Shown here: positions 45,100 through 56,962 of the stretch, piece by piece | How the letters are laid out: each line of letters starts with the position of its first letter | How positions within the stretch are numbered: position 1 is the stretch's first letter | Assembly (NCBI GenBank): GCA_035771175.1 | Contig: CM069603.1 | Coordinates: 28,922,308 to 28,986,307 of the forward strand | Length of the DNA: 64,000 bases | Direction: 5' to 3' | DNA from: Paratinospora sagittata | Lineage: Eukaryota; Streptophyta; Magnoliopsida; Ranunculales; Menispermaceae | Notes under the pieces: model-generated | Database searches by the model: none | Seen by the model: only the letters and a program-made list of their open reading frames with translations | Told to the model about the DNA's origin: nothing | Translations under genes and position numbers: made by a program

Positions 45100-45283
45100 A
45101 TCGGTAAATTTGATCGGTACTCCAAAATGAGTGAAAAGGAGAAGAAAAGTCACAAGGAGAGGTGATTTGGTGTGAGAAATGAGGATGGAGGAGGGTTCCT
45201 TATATAGGAAATTTGACGTTCGGACGTTCTGGCATGTCTGCCCGAACATTTTTTTTTTCTAAAAATTGTGCAAACCTAGGGTA
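45100..45283 (-). mobile_element. Tekay-like LTR 5' fragment
   Basis: Sense start decayed (TATAATACCCTAGG, compare TGTAATACCC at 48821). It includes a TATA-like TATATAAGG region and the ATTTCTCACACCAAATCAC phrase shared with 48680-48720 and 55480. It is probably the promoter-side remnant of the element that carried the spliced ORF. Confidence 0.6.
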
Positions 45284-45436
45284 TTATAATATCAATTGGA
45301 GCTGACACTTCTATAGCTCATGTTTCTGTTACGCCAACTTTACCTTCAGTTAGCGAGGGAGTTCATACTTCAGCCAAATCGCACAGTCAATCATAATGGG
45401 CATCGTCGAGCCCGAGGCCTCTTATTACTTGCTTAT
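45284..45436. other. Unassigned short segment
   Basis: Lies between the Tekay-like LTR fragment and the Athila 5' LTR. Nothing recognised. Confidence 0.3.
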
Positions 45437-46833
45437 TGATAATTCCATATTTAGATAGGTTTTAGAGTATGTTTTAGGTGTGTGTTAGAACATTTCATGC
45501 ATTAGTTTGATGTGTTTATGTTAGTTTTGATACAATTGTTAGTTTAGGATAATTTGAGTTTTTATCCATTATTTTGGTTTATTAATTTATAATTTGATTC
45601 ATTTCATATTTGAGTGTATTATTGATTTGATTTACTTTGTTTTGTAGGTATTTAGATGTATTAGTAATGGTTTTGGATGATGAAAACATGTACAAGAAGT
45701 TGCAAAAGAGAAGCATGAATAACCCAAGTCAAGGAGTGAAAAATTGGCTAAGTATCAAAAATCACGCCAAAAACGACATTCTAGGCGCCGCGGCTCTAAT
45801 GGGGTGGTGAAACACTAAGAAAAATAACACTCGGAGCGTCGCGGCGCTGGAATTGAGCGTCGCGGCGTTGAAAGGAATAAATTTGTGATTTTTGGCAAGT
45901 TTTAATGCAATTTCTCCCCACTTTCTAATTCCAATTCCACATGACTTTGGGGCATATTATATATCAAAATTTAGGGTTTTTGGAGGGAATACACCGGAGA
46001 AGATAGAAAGATGGCTAGGAGCAAAGGAAAGCGAAGAAGACAACTTGGAAACAAGGAGGATTCGACAAGTTGAATAGCAACTAGTTTGGTTTTGATGTTT
46101 ATTTTCTTGTTTGTCAACATGTTTTGGATTGTATTAGTCCAAAGTATGAACTAACTTGTTAGTCTAGAGAGAAAATGGATCCTATATTAGATTTTATGCA
46201 ATAATATTAGTTTTTATTTATTGTCAATTATTTATTCATGATTTTTCTCTACGTATAATGTTATTTATCCAAGGATTGATTGATCATAGACTTGGGGGCA
46301 ACACTCAACATAGGGTTTTCTAGGTTGAAACATGAGAAATATGACATGAGGTGGTCGTAGTATCGATAGATATGCGATACCTCAAGAAGTTGTAGGAAAA
46401 TCATAGAGCGTAATGCATTGCTATTATATGAATGTTTATCAATAGATTGAGATTCTATTTTGGTAATAGATTCTAACGCGGCACTCGATTGAGGGTGTTA
46501 GAAACTATAGGATTTTGACTTATAAACATGAATAATTATTTGATAATGAGCATGTTTAATATTGCATAATTGATAATTAGGTAAAATCCAATCTCTAGGT
46601 ATTTTAATATTGATTTTTCTCCAAAAAAATCTGATACATTGCTATTTTATTCATTGCTTTAGTTTAAAAATTATTTCAGTTCATTGATCATTTTAAAAAT
46701 CTGGTATTCTAGATAAAATTAAGGCTAGGAACGCTATAGTTAGTGTAGTAAGTCAATTCCTGAGGACGATACCTAATTCTCATCGATTTTATAGTATAAC
46801 TTGGCATTGTACACTTGTGGTTTGCACGCATCA
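45437..46833 (+). mobile_element. Athila-like 5' LTR
   Basis: TGATAATTCCATATTTAG to ...GCACGCATCA. Contains GC-rich phrases GGCGCCGCGGCTC and GAGCGTCGCGGCG near 45785-45870 within AT-rich sequence. The open frame at 45892-46077 is LTR sequence. Confidence 0.88.
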
Positions 46834-46839
46834 AGTTTT

Positions 46840-46857
46840 TGGCGCCGTTGTTGGGGA
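46840..46857 (+). promoter_or_regulatory. Primer-binding site, Asp-tRNA type
   Basis: TGGCGCCGTTGTTGGGGA, complementary with one or two mismatches to the 3' end of plant Asp-tRNA. Typical of Athila/Tat elements. Confidence 0.9.
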
Positions 46858-46995
46858 TAGATATTAGTTTACACTATTATTTTATTTTCAAGCTTTGATT
46901 TTAATTTAGATTTTATTTGTTATGTTCTAAATTTTTTTTTTCTTTCTTGTAGGTTTTTCATGTTTATGCGGTGATCGAAAAGTTTTGAGATAGTA

Positions 46996-47445
46996 CCGTT
47001 TGATCCCGAGATTGAACGCACTTTTGGAAGACTAAGAAGGGAAAGAAGAGTTGAAGCCAAAGCAATGGGGGATGAAAAAAATCAATTTACTTTGAGAAAG
47101 TAATTCAAGTTGGTCATCAATGAGAATTTTTCAAGCATAGTTCGTGTTCCTATCAACACAAACAATTTTGAACTGAAACCAACGTTAATCTCGATGGTTC
47201 AACAATATCAGTATGGGGGGTCCCCTATGGAAGATCCAACTATCCAAATCGCTACTTTCCTAGAGATGTGTGATATGGTCAAGATGAACGGTGTTACTGA
47301 GGACACCATAAGATTGAGGTTATTCTCTTTCTCTTTAAGGGATAAGGCACGAGCATGGTTGCAATCTTTGCAACCGGGAAGCATAGCCACATGGCAAAAG
47401 ATGGTGCAAAAGTTCTTACAAAAGTTCTTCCCGTTGGCGCAGGTA
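46996..47445 (+). pseudogene. Athila-like gag, N-terminal part
   Basis: Frame from about 46996 (FDPEIERTFGRLRRERRVEA) to a TAA at 47101, then on through FELKPTLISMVQQYQYGGSP, EDPTIQIATFLEMCDMVKMN, GVTEDTIRLRLFSFSLRDKA, RAWLQSLQPGSIATW and FLQKFFPLA. This is the Athila Gag core pattern, nearly undamaged apart from the early stop. It is interrupted by S4 at FFPLA and resumes at 50604 with LAKTAQLRVEIGQFKQ. Confidence 0.9.
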
Positions 47446-47576
47446 TGTCCAAGAGGGGGGTTCATTGGACACTTAGTTGATTTAAAATTAACAACAATGG
47501 CAAAATTAAAGTGCGTAATATAAACAAATATGCACAGTCGATTTATAGTGGTTCGGCTACTTGCCTACGCCCACTA

Positions 47577-48821
47577 TTTGTACATGAAATAGTTAAGGGA
47601 ACATTCTCCCAAAATCCCCAATGAATAATACAAAGGGTACAAAATGTGGGCCCAAAACCTGCACCCAGTCCACCCTAATCTCCTGTGAAAAATTGGATAA
47701 CAACGGGGTGAGCTACACACTCAGTGGGTAAAATAGTTCGTGAATATAACAATTAATAAAGAAAACTTCATAATCAAATATCTTAAATACACATCAGAGC
47801 ATCATAATCCATTCAATATGTATGTATGAATGACACCGTCTCGTATTGGTTTGATGACTGTACATCGCCTGAGTTCACGTACAGATGTTCCTTCCCAGGA
47901 ATAGCCGGTTTCTCATTGTACGTCCCTCCTCAAGAACGATGCTCTGGATTCACGTACAGATGTCCTTCCCCAGAAGTAGCCAGGTTCTCATTGTACGTCC
48001 CTCTCTAGAGAAATATAATGAATAGCGAGCATCGCTTCTAGCTATTCTATGAATCACAAAATACATACGTCCCTAGGTGGTGCTATGTATGATGCCAATG
48101 CATGAAATGGTCCGGTATTTACTTAATATTTAGACAGGATTTGGCAACGTCTGGTGATCCTTATGAAGGTCGGTATCACTACGTGCAAGGTTAGGACATT
48201 CAATATTACTTGTATAAGCTGATAGCTTTCAAATAAGACCAACCAGATCAGTCTCCAGTTGAGAGGTGGGACACGAGGTCTACTTAAATACCAATCGTCT
48301 AGAGCAGCAAGCTGCCTTCCGTTCAATATTTAAAGTTACTGAGGACAAGACTGAGTCTAGTTGAGCCAAATTGACCACTAATCTGGCATAACAACAATGT
48401 AATACATGAACTCCAAATATATGGGCATACGTATGACAATATGAACATTATATGCCATATTGCAGTGTAAATGAATAGTAGACATAATGATAAATGAATA
48501 TAAACTTTAATAAAATTTATAAGACACGCAAACCTATGTTTCGTTCCCTACTTGTAGATAAGAACTCCTTTCAGAACTGGAGCCTTCCCCAGGGCAGAAC
48601 CGCGTTGTATTGCACAGAGAGTCTCGGAAAGTGAGTCTCAGAAAAGAAGACAAAAACTCGAAATGAATGAGAAAGAGAAGGAAAATCACAAGGAGAGGTG
48701 ATTTTGGTGTGAGAAATGAGGAAGGGGAGGGTTGTTTATATAGGAAATTTGACGCCTGAACGTTCGAGCAGGTTGCCCGAACAAACTTTTTTTTTTTTTT
48801 GTGCAAACCTAGGGTATTACA
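47577..48821 (-). mobile_element. Gypsy (Tekay-like) LTR S5, nested in S4
   Basis: Sense start TGTAATACCCTAGG at 48821, TATA-like TATATAAAC near 48740. Homologous to LTR 55357-56697 of gypsy-D but lacking the last ~130 bp at the S4 junction (about 47576). It includes the duplicated CACGTACAGATGT phrase (47876-48000). Confidence 0.8.
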
Positions 48822-48829
48822 TTTTCTCA

Positions 48830-48990
48830 ACTTGCAGGTGTGAGAACAGCCGTTAAACTGCTCAAATTGCAGGCTTGAGACCAACCTATCCTAACTTACA
48901 GGTGTGAGACCGACCTAAGTTTTCTCAACTTACAGGTGTGAGAACTACCGCTTCTCAACTTACAGGTGTGAGAAGACCGTTTAAATGTGG
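48830..48990 (-). repeat. Covarying hairpin array of S4
   Basis: Plus-strand units of TTCTCA-ACTTACAGGTG-TGAGAA type, repeated four to five times about every 36-40 bp. Stems are TTCTCA/TGAGAA instead of TCCTT/AAGGA. The loop ACTTACAGG matches the TTAC-GG loop elsewhere. Confidence 0.72.
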
Positions 48991-49689
48991 AGCAACACTT
49001 GCTCTAGCCCAGTGACTAACTAGTCACTGCAAACTGACTACAAGAGTATCAACTTAGTTGTTTATCTAACTACTGTTACAACCTTGATACAATATACAAG
49101 ATATGAAATTAAGTACAACTGTATCCTATGAACTATCTCTCAAATTTTCCTTTCAGCAATAATGATATAAGTTAAACGGCACTGAAAATTTGACTGAAAA
49201 CAGTTCAAGCTTTCAAATGGGTTTTCAGATAAAGATGAAAATTTAGCTTAGTATGAAAATCTTTTGAATAAGCAAAGTTTTAAAGAAAATGCTTTGAAAC
49301 CAGAATAACTTAAGCTTTTTGAATCAGATGAAAATTCGACTAACTTTCAAAAGTGTTTTGGCTTAGAGAATTTTCAGTTGCTTTTAACCAATTGTTAAGT
49401 GTTGGTATATAGACTTGTAGAGATGATTGTTGTTCATTTGAATTGGAATTTCAAATATAAACGTTTACTCACAATAGCTAGAATGTATCACGAAAATGGT
49501 AACTGTACATTTCATGAATATTCTAATTTTCTCTAGATTCACGAATAAAGAAAGTTTAAAAGACATGGCTCATGAATCTGAGAATATCTCTTACAAATAC
49601 AAAAAGTTGATTTTTGCACGAAAAGTTGTTCTGAAAAGGTACCTAAAAGGATGTATGAGTTAGAACCGCAAAAATATCATTTTTGTGAT

Positions 49690-50240
49690 TTTGTTCCTTT
49701 GAGGGCGCTCATGGAGCATCAGTGTCTTACAGAACAGTGAAGTGAGGGAGTTACTAATTCGTAAGCGTCCTGGCTTACTTTGACAATTAAATGACTTAAA
49801 TTATGAGGGCGCTACTAGATAGTTAGCATCCTGCTTTGTTCTAAAATCACTTAAACGCATGAGGGCGCTGCTCACAAGTAAGCGTCCTGAGATTTTCAAA
49901 CATTATTAAGTGCGTTGAAGGAAAGTAAGCGTCCTGAAAGTTATTAAGTTGATTCTAAGGATAAGGGCGTTCCTATACAAGTAGTGTCCTGATAGTTTAT
50001 TCAACTTATAACTATCAGCGTCCATAAAGATAGAAATCATTTAAAACTAAGAGAACTTTCAGAGAGCTGAAACTAAATCAGTACCCTGACACTTTCAAAG
50101 GTTGACTAAAAGAAGGTTGCTACTTACAAATAAGAGTCCTAATGAATCAGTTGAATTCAACCTTGAGCGTCCTAATATTTTATCAGCGTCCTGACTTATC
50201 AAGTTCAATAGGGCGCTGCCAAAACATTAGCATCCTGAAA
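49690..50240 (-). repeat. GGGCGCT/AGCGTCC palindrome array of S4
   Basis: GAGGGCGCTACTAGATAG-TTAGCATCCTG, GAGGGCGCTGCTCACAAG-TAAGCGTCCTG and others. About eight units, some decayed. Confidence 0.72.
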
Positions 50241-50603
50241 GACTCTATAAAAACGTTTATTGATTTCTCGATTAAAGTTCGATAAAACATGATTAAAATC
50301 ATGATATTTTCTGATCAAATCAAATACTTTAAAAATCATAGAAATATCTTTAAAATGAAACGATCACTATATGAAACCGATTAAGTCTTGCTGAGAGCAA
50401 ATTGATCGATAGACTTTACATTCTAAGTATTGACAGACTCGGAACTTTACTTGTGATATCCAATAGGCTTGTGAGCATAGTTCCTTGATCTTGATTCTTG
50501 ATAAGTCTGAAACACTTGACAAGGTCATTAAATACACAAACTAGAGATATTTGGAATTATCAAAACATTCATATCATGGGGTTCATTAAGATAACACATC
50601 CCA

Positions 50604-51705
50604 CTGGCAAAGACCGCCCAACTAAGAGTTGAGATTGGGCAATTCAAGCAACAAGAGGCGAAATCACTTTATGAGGCATGTGAAAGATTTAAATAACTCT
50701 TGAGGAAGTGTCCTCAACACGGGTTCCAAGATTGGTTACAGCTTTAACTTTTCTACAATGGGATGACGTTTTCTACACGAACATTGGTTGATGCGGCGAC
50801 CAGTGAGTCACTTTTGACAAAAGCAGCCACTGAGGCATTCAATTTGTTGGAAGACATGGCTACCAACACATATGATGTTTCGGGTGCACGATCAATAGTA
50901 AAGAAGGTGGTCGGTCTACATGAAGTTGATCCATTCACATCTCTCTCTGCATAGAAGTCAAGCATTGCCAACCAACTTGCTTTGCTTACTACTCAAAGTG
51001 CCCAACTGTCTATTACAAAGGTGGCAACTCTACACATGGGTTCTTCGGGCAATGAAGCACATGAGGAAGATGTTCAATACATCAACAATTAGGGGTACAA
51101 CTATAGAAGCAATCAAGGAGTTCCGAATCAGTACCACCCAAGCATCATAAATCATGAGAACTTCTCCTATGCCATCATTGCAACCTTCTTCGGATATCTA
51201 CACTCAAGCTCAAGAGAATAAGTCATCCTTGGAAGATATGTTGGGTTCCTTAATGATGGAAATGAGGGCATCTATAAAGAATTTGGAGGTTCAAGTTGGG
51301 CAACTAGCCTCAACTGTGAATGCCCAACAATGGGGGTCACTACCTAGCAACACTGAGGTAAACCCAAAAGAACAATGCCATGCCATATTCTTGAGAAGTG
51401 GGAAGGAAGTGCAAGGGATTGATCATCATAGCCCAAGCATAGCAACACCATCAGAACTTAATGATGTACATGACGAGCCGAGCACTGAGGCTGAGAAAAA
51501 TAAAGAGAAGGACAAAGAGTCATCCAAGGGGGAGAAGCCACATGAGAGGCCATACCGGCCTGATTCTATTACTTTCATGGATAACTCTCAACTCCTATTC
51601 TGTTTCCTCAAAGATTCCAAAAGAAAAGGCTTGACGAGCAATTCACCAAGTTTCTTGACATGTTCAAAAAGATTCACATCAACATTCCTTTCGCAGATGC
51701 ACTAG
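50604..51705 (+). pseudogene. Athila-like gag, C-terminal part
   Basis: Resumes LAKTAQLRVEIGQFKQ, LYEACERFK, CPQHGFQDWLQL, FYNGMTFSTRTLVDAATSES and AFNLLEDMATNTYD to a stop at 50954. After a frame change comes NQLALLTTQSAQLS and HENFSYAI. A further frame (51154-51705) holds LEDMLGSLMMEMRASIKNLE and VQVGQLASTVNAQQWGSLPS, an amphipathic segment, then an acidic Glu/Lys-rich stretch before protease. At least four stops or frameshifts. Confidence 0.82.
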
Positions 51706-52222
51706 AGCAAATGCCGAACTACATGAAGTTCATGAAGGAAGTTATGTTGAAAAAGAGAAAGCTGGAAGAATCCGAGACAGTGAAGCTTACCGAAGTGTGC
51801 AGTGCATTAATACAAAAAAAGCTTCCACAAAAGCTGAAGGATCCAGGGAGTTTCAATATACCTTGCACCATTGGTCCATTAAATTTTAGTAATGTTTTAT
51901 GTGATTTAGGTGCAAGCATTAACTTATGCCACTCTCTGTTTTCAGGAAATTGGGGCTTGGTGAGATGAAGTCTACTACTATCTCCTAACAACTAGCGGAT
52001 CGGTCTCTTAAATATTTGTGGGGTATCATTGAAGATGTTTTAGTGAAAGTGGATAAGTTCATTTTCCCGATTTACTTTGTGGTATTGGACATTGAGGATG
52101 ATGGTGACCTTCCCTTGATACTTGGGAGACCATTCCTTGCTACTGGGAGAACATTGATAGATGTGGAGCTTGGTGAGCTTACTTTGAGGGTTAGTGAAGA
52201 AAAGGTGATGTTTAAGATCTAA
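51660..52222 (+). pseudogene. Athila-like protease
   Basis: KKIHINIPFADALEQMPNYM, KFMKEVMLKKRK, then the protease block VLCDLGASINL with the catalytic Asp retained (Athila proteases use DLGAS). A frameshift after SINL breaks it. The domain resumes with FIFPIYFVVLDIEDDGDLPL, ILGRPFLATGRTLIDVELGE and LTLRVSEEKVMFKI in the frame ending at 52222. RT should follow after a spacer but is absent. Confidence 0.82.
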
Positions 52223-52561
52223 AATACACCCAATGCTCCTGATAAGAAAAATACATGCAACCGGATTAATGCCAAAGGGGTAATTGATAAGTGTGCTACC
52301 AAGGGTTATGTGACGCCTACACCAAAAGATGCCTTGGTATACTATGTGGACAAAATTGAGAATTTAGATGACCCTCCTCCCTTGATATGGAAGGACCTAT
52401 ATTTGATGTCAAATGTTGAAGAAGAAAAGTTGTTGAGTGTTACGATTGAGCATAAGCGAAAAGATGGATCTCTTTCTCGAGTCAAGAAGAAACGGTTAAG
52501 CCACTTTAAGGGCCAAGATGAAAGGAATGAAAAGGTCGTGCTTCTTGCTGATCCACCATAA
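52223..52561 (+). pseudogene. Athila-like post-protease segment
   Basis: Short frame 52310-52561 (DALVYYVDKIENLDDPPPLI, then KRKDGSLSRVKKKRLSHFKG) of the kind between protease and RT. It ends in a stop and is followed within 40 bp by GTTGGGAGGCAACCC, which lies after pol in intact relatives. Confidence 0.6.
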
Positions 52562-54295
52562 AGAAACAAAGAAGAAGTCGGGCTGAGGACTTTAAACAAA
52601 GCGCTTGTTGGGAGGCAACCCATCTGTTTTGGAGTTTTCTTATTTTATATGTTTTATGTTTTTAGACATTGTAGGATAAATTTGAGTTTCGTACCATTAA
52701 CATATTTATTTCTTTTCGTTTCTAGGTTCTAAATCAAGTTTGGGGGTCTTCTTGGAACATCTAGGAGAGGCGATTGGAGTGCATCATATGAGATCTTCAC
52801 CCAATTGGGTTAAAGGGGTTTTTCTAAGCTCTCTTCTTTTATAGTTACCTCTGTTTTTCTCTATTTATGTCATGCATTGAGGACAATGCTTGTTTTAAGT
52901 TTGGGGAAAGAGTTTTGAATTTTTGTTTGTCATGGTAAGTTAGCTAAATATGCAGTAGTTTAGGTTAGGTAGTCACATTCTTTTAAATTTTTAGAGTTAC
53001 TTATGGAGGGCCAATGACAAGAGAACACTTTAGAGATATGAAATGATAGGGGAATGTAGAGAGTACCTATATGTATGTGTGCTTGATCCATTTTTGTTGA
53101 GTTTTGTTGGAGAGACTTAACCAATTGTACATGGTTTTGATCATTAGATTAAGATTGTTGGGAATGAAGCTTTGCTTGCAAAGTCATATTTTAGATCTCT
53201 AGGGATTCTAGAACAAAAAGATCACTACTCAAGGAGAAATCCTAGAAAACACACCATGAGGAAGATGATTTAGGCCATGTATGAAAAAGTTTGAGCCAAA
53301 TAGCCTACCTTACTTTTTATTGTATCCATAGTTCCCATTTTGAGCTGATTATCCTTTTCTTTGTTACTTATGGATCATAAAATTTGAGCTTATCATGTTT
53401 AATTTCCCTGTTTTTCAACCTATGTACGTTATACACTTTGATCATGTTGGAGTGTTACTATTGGGAAGAAAGAACAATGGGAAAAAAGTGAAGAAAAAGG
53501 GTGACAAAGAAGAAAAACAAAAGTAAAGCTTGCTTATGAGCTATATTGAAAAAAAAAAATAAGGGAAAAGAAAAGAAAATGAAAAAGAGAAGAAAATGGT
53601 GTTACATCTATGTGTTGAAAAGGAATAAGTTTGGGGGTGCAGCACTCTATCAAAGAAAAAATAATGAAAAAAAAGAAAGAAAAAGCAAACAAAAGAATGG
53701 GAAGTGAATGAAAAGTTGAATTTTACAGAGGATATATGCACTGAAATTGGGGTTTTGGTTTCAAATGTAATGTAGTGGATGTTAGCAATTAATCAAAGTG
53801 TTTACGGTGTTTTTGGGCTACAATGTTTCTATTTTTCCCTACCTTTGAACCTAAACCTTGCATTACAACCTATGAAAGACCTTCTGATTCTGAATGGTGT
53901 GTAATCTACATTAATGGAGAGTGGCATGAAATACTTGCCTATGAAATTCCAATTGAAATACCAATCGAAATAATATATTTTGAGATCTTACACTTAATAC
54001 TTACTTGCATTTGCTCTTGACTTGCATGATTAGTTTGATGAGATTAGCTATATACTTATGTGTGAAAGAATCAAAGATGGAGCCTGGTAAGAACTGGATT
54101 GAAATTCTAGACAACTCTACACTCTTGAAGTTCTTCCTAGAAGTGAATGTTCTTTTTCGTGTAATCTTAGAGGCCATATATGTGTTTACAATGATTGAGT
54201 AAGTCTTTATTTGTGTGAGAATATGATTTTAGAAGGGATGTGTTAATCATGAGTTTTAGTTTTGTTCTTCCTTTGCTCGGGACGATCAAAGTCCT
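52562..54295 (+). other. Athila-like 3' non-coding region
   Basis: No ORF with recognisable domains (an env-like frame is not seen). Purine-rich stretches at 53460-53710. The motif AAGTTTGGGG(G/A) recurs at 52736, 52897, 53627 and 54296. Confidence 0.7.
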
Positions 54296-54310
54296 AAGTT
54301 TGGGGGTATT
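54296..54310 (+). other. Polypurine tract of the Athila-like element
   Basis: AAGTTTGGGGGTATT immediately before the 3' LTR start TGATAGTTGC. Confidence 0.75.
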
Positions 54311-54907
54311 TGATAGTTGCATATTTAGATAGGTTTTAGAGTATGTTTTAGGTGTGTGTTAGGACATTTCATGCATTAGTTTGATGTGTTTATGTTAGTT
54401 TTGATGCAATTGTTAGTTTAGGATAATTTAGGTTCATATGCATTATTTTGGTTTATTAGTTTATAATTTGATCCATTTCATATTTGAGTGTATTATTGAT
54501 TTGATTTACTTTGTTTTGTAGGTATTTAGATGTGTTAGTCGTGGTTTAGGATGATGAAAACATGTACAAGAAGTTGCAAAAAAGAACCATGAAGAACCTA
54601 AGTCAATGAGTGAAAAATTGGCTAAGTTTCAAAAATCACGCCAAAAACGATGTTCTGGGCGCCATAGCGCTCAAAAGCAGTGTTGTGAAGCTGATGGGGT
54701 GGTGAAACAAAAAGAAAAATAACGCTCAAAGTGTCGCGGCGCTGGAATTGAGCATCGCGGCACTGAAAGGAATAAACTTACGATTTTTGGCAAGTTTTAA
54801 TGCAATTTCTCCCCACTGAAAGGAATCTATTTTTGTAATAGATTCTAACACGGCACTCGACAGAGGGTGTTAGAAACTATAGGATTTTGACTTATAAACA
54901 TGAATAA
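54311..54907 (+). mobile_element. Athila-like 3' LTR, partial
   Basis: Matches 45437-46535 with an internal deletion of about 0.5 kb (junction CTCCCCACT / GAAAGGAATC at about 54819). It breaks at ATGAATAAT (54907), where a protease sequence of another element begins. Confidence 0.82.
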
Positions 54908-55361
54908 TGCGTTGATTGATTCTGGTTCTATTCTGTCATTCATATCTGGTCACACGGTAGATAGATTGACATTGTTTGTTGTTAAAGCTAGTACGCTTTT
55001 GATTTTGAGTACGGCAGTAGGAGAAAGGATCTACCCAAATATCATTTGTGAGAAGCGTGTTGCGAAACATGAGGAACGAGAAATGATTGTGAACCTTACG
55101 TTGTTAGAGTTCCTCGATTATGATGTTATTCTGAGTATGGACTGGTTGGCGGCGTATCATGCCCACCTGGATTTTTTCTACAAGCGGATTGTGTTCCAGA
55201 TCCTTGGACAGCCATCTTTTGTCTTCCAGGGTATGACTACTACCAAACCACCTACCCGAGGCAGATTAGCTACTAATGTAGAAGTTGCACTTATGGTTAG
55301 TATTAGGCCATTAGAGGAGAAGGGAAAGGGCACTCAGATTTCTGACATTCATATAGTGTAA
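54908..55361 (+). pseudogene. Chromovirus protease fragment
   Basis: Frame of about 150 codons: ALIDSGSILSFISGHTVDRL with the catalytic Asp of the DSG motif kept, GERIYPNIICEKRV, EFLDYDVILSMDWLAAYHAH (the family GMDWL motif as SMDWL), FVFQGM. It is homologous to the gypsy-C protease (15750-15493). Truncated on the left by the Athila LTR junction and on the right by insertion of gypsy-D at 55357, so it is a relic of an older element. The last codons and stop come from the LTR. Confidence 0.82.
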
Positions 55362-55433
55362 TATCCCAAGTTTAAACAAAAACAAAAAAATTGAACTTCG
55401 AGCAATGCGCGAACGGTTGGGCACAATTTTGGC

Positions 55434-55442
55434 TATAAAAAG
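55434..55442 (+). promoter_or_regulatory. TATA box of gypsy-D LTR
   Basis: TATAAAAAG about 78 bp after the LTR start, followed by a pyrimidine-rich stretch. Confidence 0.6.
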
Positions 55443-56149
55443 CCCCCCTCCCCCCGCTCCCCCCTTTTTGTTATTTTTCACACCAAATCACTCACTCTCT
55501 CTCTCGCTCTTTTACTCTCTTTGTGATTTCTCTTTTTTTTTAGACTCACTTCGAGGTGCTCGGGAGAAAGCACCAGTTCAAGAAGGATATTATATCTGAA
55601 GGTAGGAAACAAAACATAGGTTTGCTTGTCTTATGACTTTTACTAAAGTTTACATTCATTTATCATTATGTCTACTATTTATTTATACTGCATTATTGTG
55701 TATAATGTTCATACATGTCATATTTATGCTTGTATATATGGAGTTCATGTATTACACTGTTACTATGCAGGATTAGTGGTCAATCTGATGCAACCAAACT
55801 TAGTCTTGTCCTCAGTAACTTTAAATAGTAAACGGGAGGCAGTGTGTTGCTCTAGACGATTTGTACTTAAGTGGACCTCGTGTCCCACCTCTCAACTGGA
55901 GACTGATCTGATTGGTCTTATTTGAACGGTATCAGCTTGTACAAGTGATATTGAACATCCTAACCTTGCACGTGGGGATACTGACCTGATAAAAATCACC
56001 AGACGCTGCCAAATCCTGTCTAATGTTAGTAAAGACAGGACCTACTCATGCATTGGCATCATACATAAGCACTACTTAGGGACGTAAGTGGTTTATGATC
56101 CACAAAATAGTTAGAAGCAATGCTCGCTATTCTTGATATTTCCCTAGAG

Positions 56150-56300
56150 AGGGACTACAATGAGAACCTGGGATTTCCTGGGGATGGACATCTGTACGTG
56201 AATCTAGGGCGACGACCTTGGGGAGGGACATACAATGAGAACCAGGGTTTACCTGGGGATGGACATCTGTACGTGAACTTAAGGCGTTGTATAATCAGGG
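56150..56300 (+). repeat. 79-bp tandem duplication in gypsy-D LTR
   Basis: ACAATGAGAACC(T/A)GGG and CTGGGGATGGACATCTGTAC occur in both units. The same two-unit structure is in S5 (47870-48005), so the duplication is older than both copies. Confidence 0.75.
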
Positions 56301-56702
56301 AATCATTACGAAACGGTGTCATGCATACATGTTGTAGTGATTATGATGTTGTGTTGTGTATTGATATTTGATTATGAAGTTTTCTTTATTAATTTACATA
56401 TTCATGAACTATTTTACCCACTGGGCAATAGCTCACCTCGTTATCTAATTTTTCACAGGAGTTTAGGGTGGACTGGATGGAGGTTTTTGGTCCCACATTT
56501 TGTAACCTTTTATAATTAAAGGGAGATTTTGGGAGAATGTTCCCTCAATCATACTTTGTACAAAAATATATTCTGAAGTTAATGAAATCAGATTTGTACT
56601 CAATTGTGTACCTACATACTTGGTTATTGTTATAATGCATTCGCGCCCTGCCTGTGAGTATTCCACCAGTTTAGGCGCGTCCTGGCGGGGTGTGACATTT
56701 AA

Positions 56703-56713
56703 TGGTATCAGAG
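56703..56713 (+). promoter_or_regulatory. Primer-binding site of gypsy-D
   Basis: TGGTATCAGAG, Met-tRNA complement, 5 bp after the LTR end. Confidence 0.88.
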
Positions 56714-56895
56714 AGAAAGGCCCATGGCCCGCCCAAGTCCACCAATTAGGAGAAGAAAATTATATTAGATATATATATCTTTAGAACTATATAAATGAAT
56801 TATATATAGTTAAGATTTATATAAAATATATATATCTTGATAACTATATAGTTTTTATATAGTTTAGATTTATATATATAGTTATGATTTATGAA

Positions 56896-56962
<67 letters not shown>

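Larger units (their letters stand above)
47446..50596 (-). mobile_element. Copia LTR S4 in Athila gag
   Basis: Minus-oriented LTR. Sense start TGTTATCTTAATGAACC at 50596, end CCCCCCTCTTGGACA at 47446. It is a diverged relative of S2 with the palindrome array (49690-50240) and a hairpin array with different stems (48830-48990). No clean 5-bp TSD: AGGTA on the left, CATCC on the right. Imperfect TTGGCGCAG and CTGGCAAAG flank it, both encoding the Leu-Ala-Gln/Lys of gag. It carries nested fragment S5. Confidence 0.85.
45437..54907 (+). mobile_element. Athila-like gypsy element lacking RT/RH/IN
   Basis: Plus strand. 5' LTR 45437-46833, PBS complementary to Asp-tRNA at 46840-46857, gag (split by S4), protease, a short post-protease frame, a ~1.7-kb non-coding region, PPT and a partial 3' LTR from 54311. 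The sequence goes from the protease region straight to the GGGAGGCAACCC phrase that usually follows pol. The whole reverse transcriptase, RNase H and integrase block is therefore missing, and no reverse transcriptase motif was found between. Confidence 0.85.
55357..56697 (+). mobile_element. Gypsy-D 5' LTR
   Basis: TGTAATATCCCAAG to GGGGTGTGACA. TATA box TATAAAAAG near 55434. Two ~79-bp tandem units (56150-56300), each with CATCTGTACGTGAA. Same family as S5 and the 45100-45283 fragment. Confidence 0.88.
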
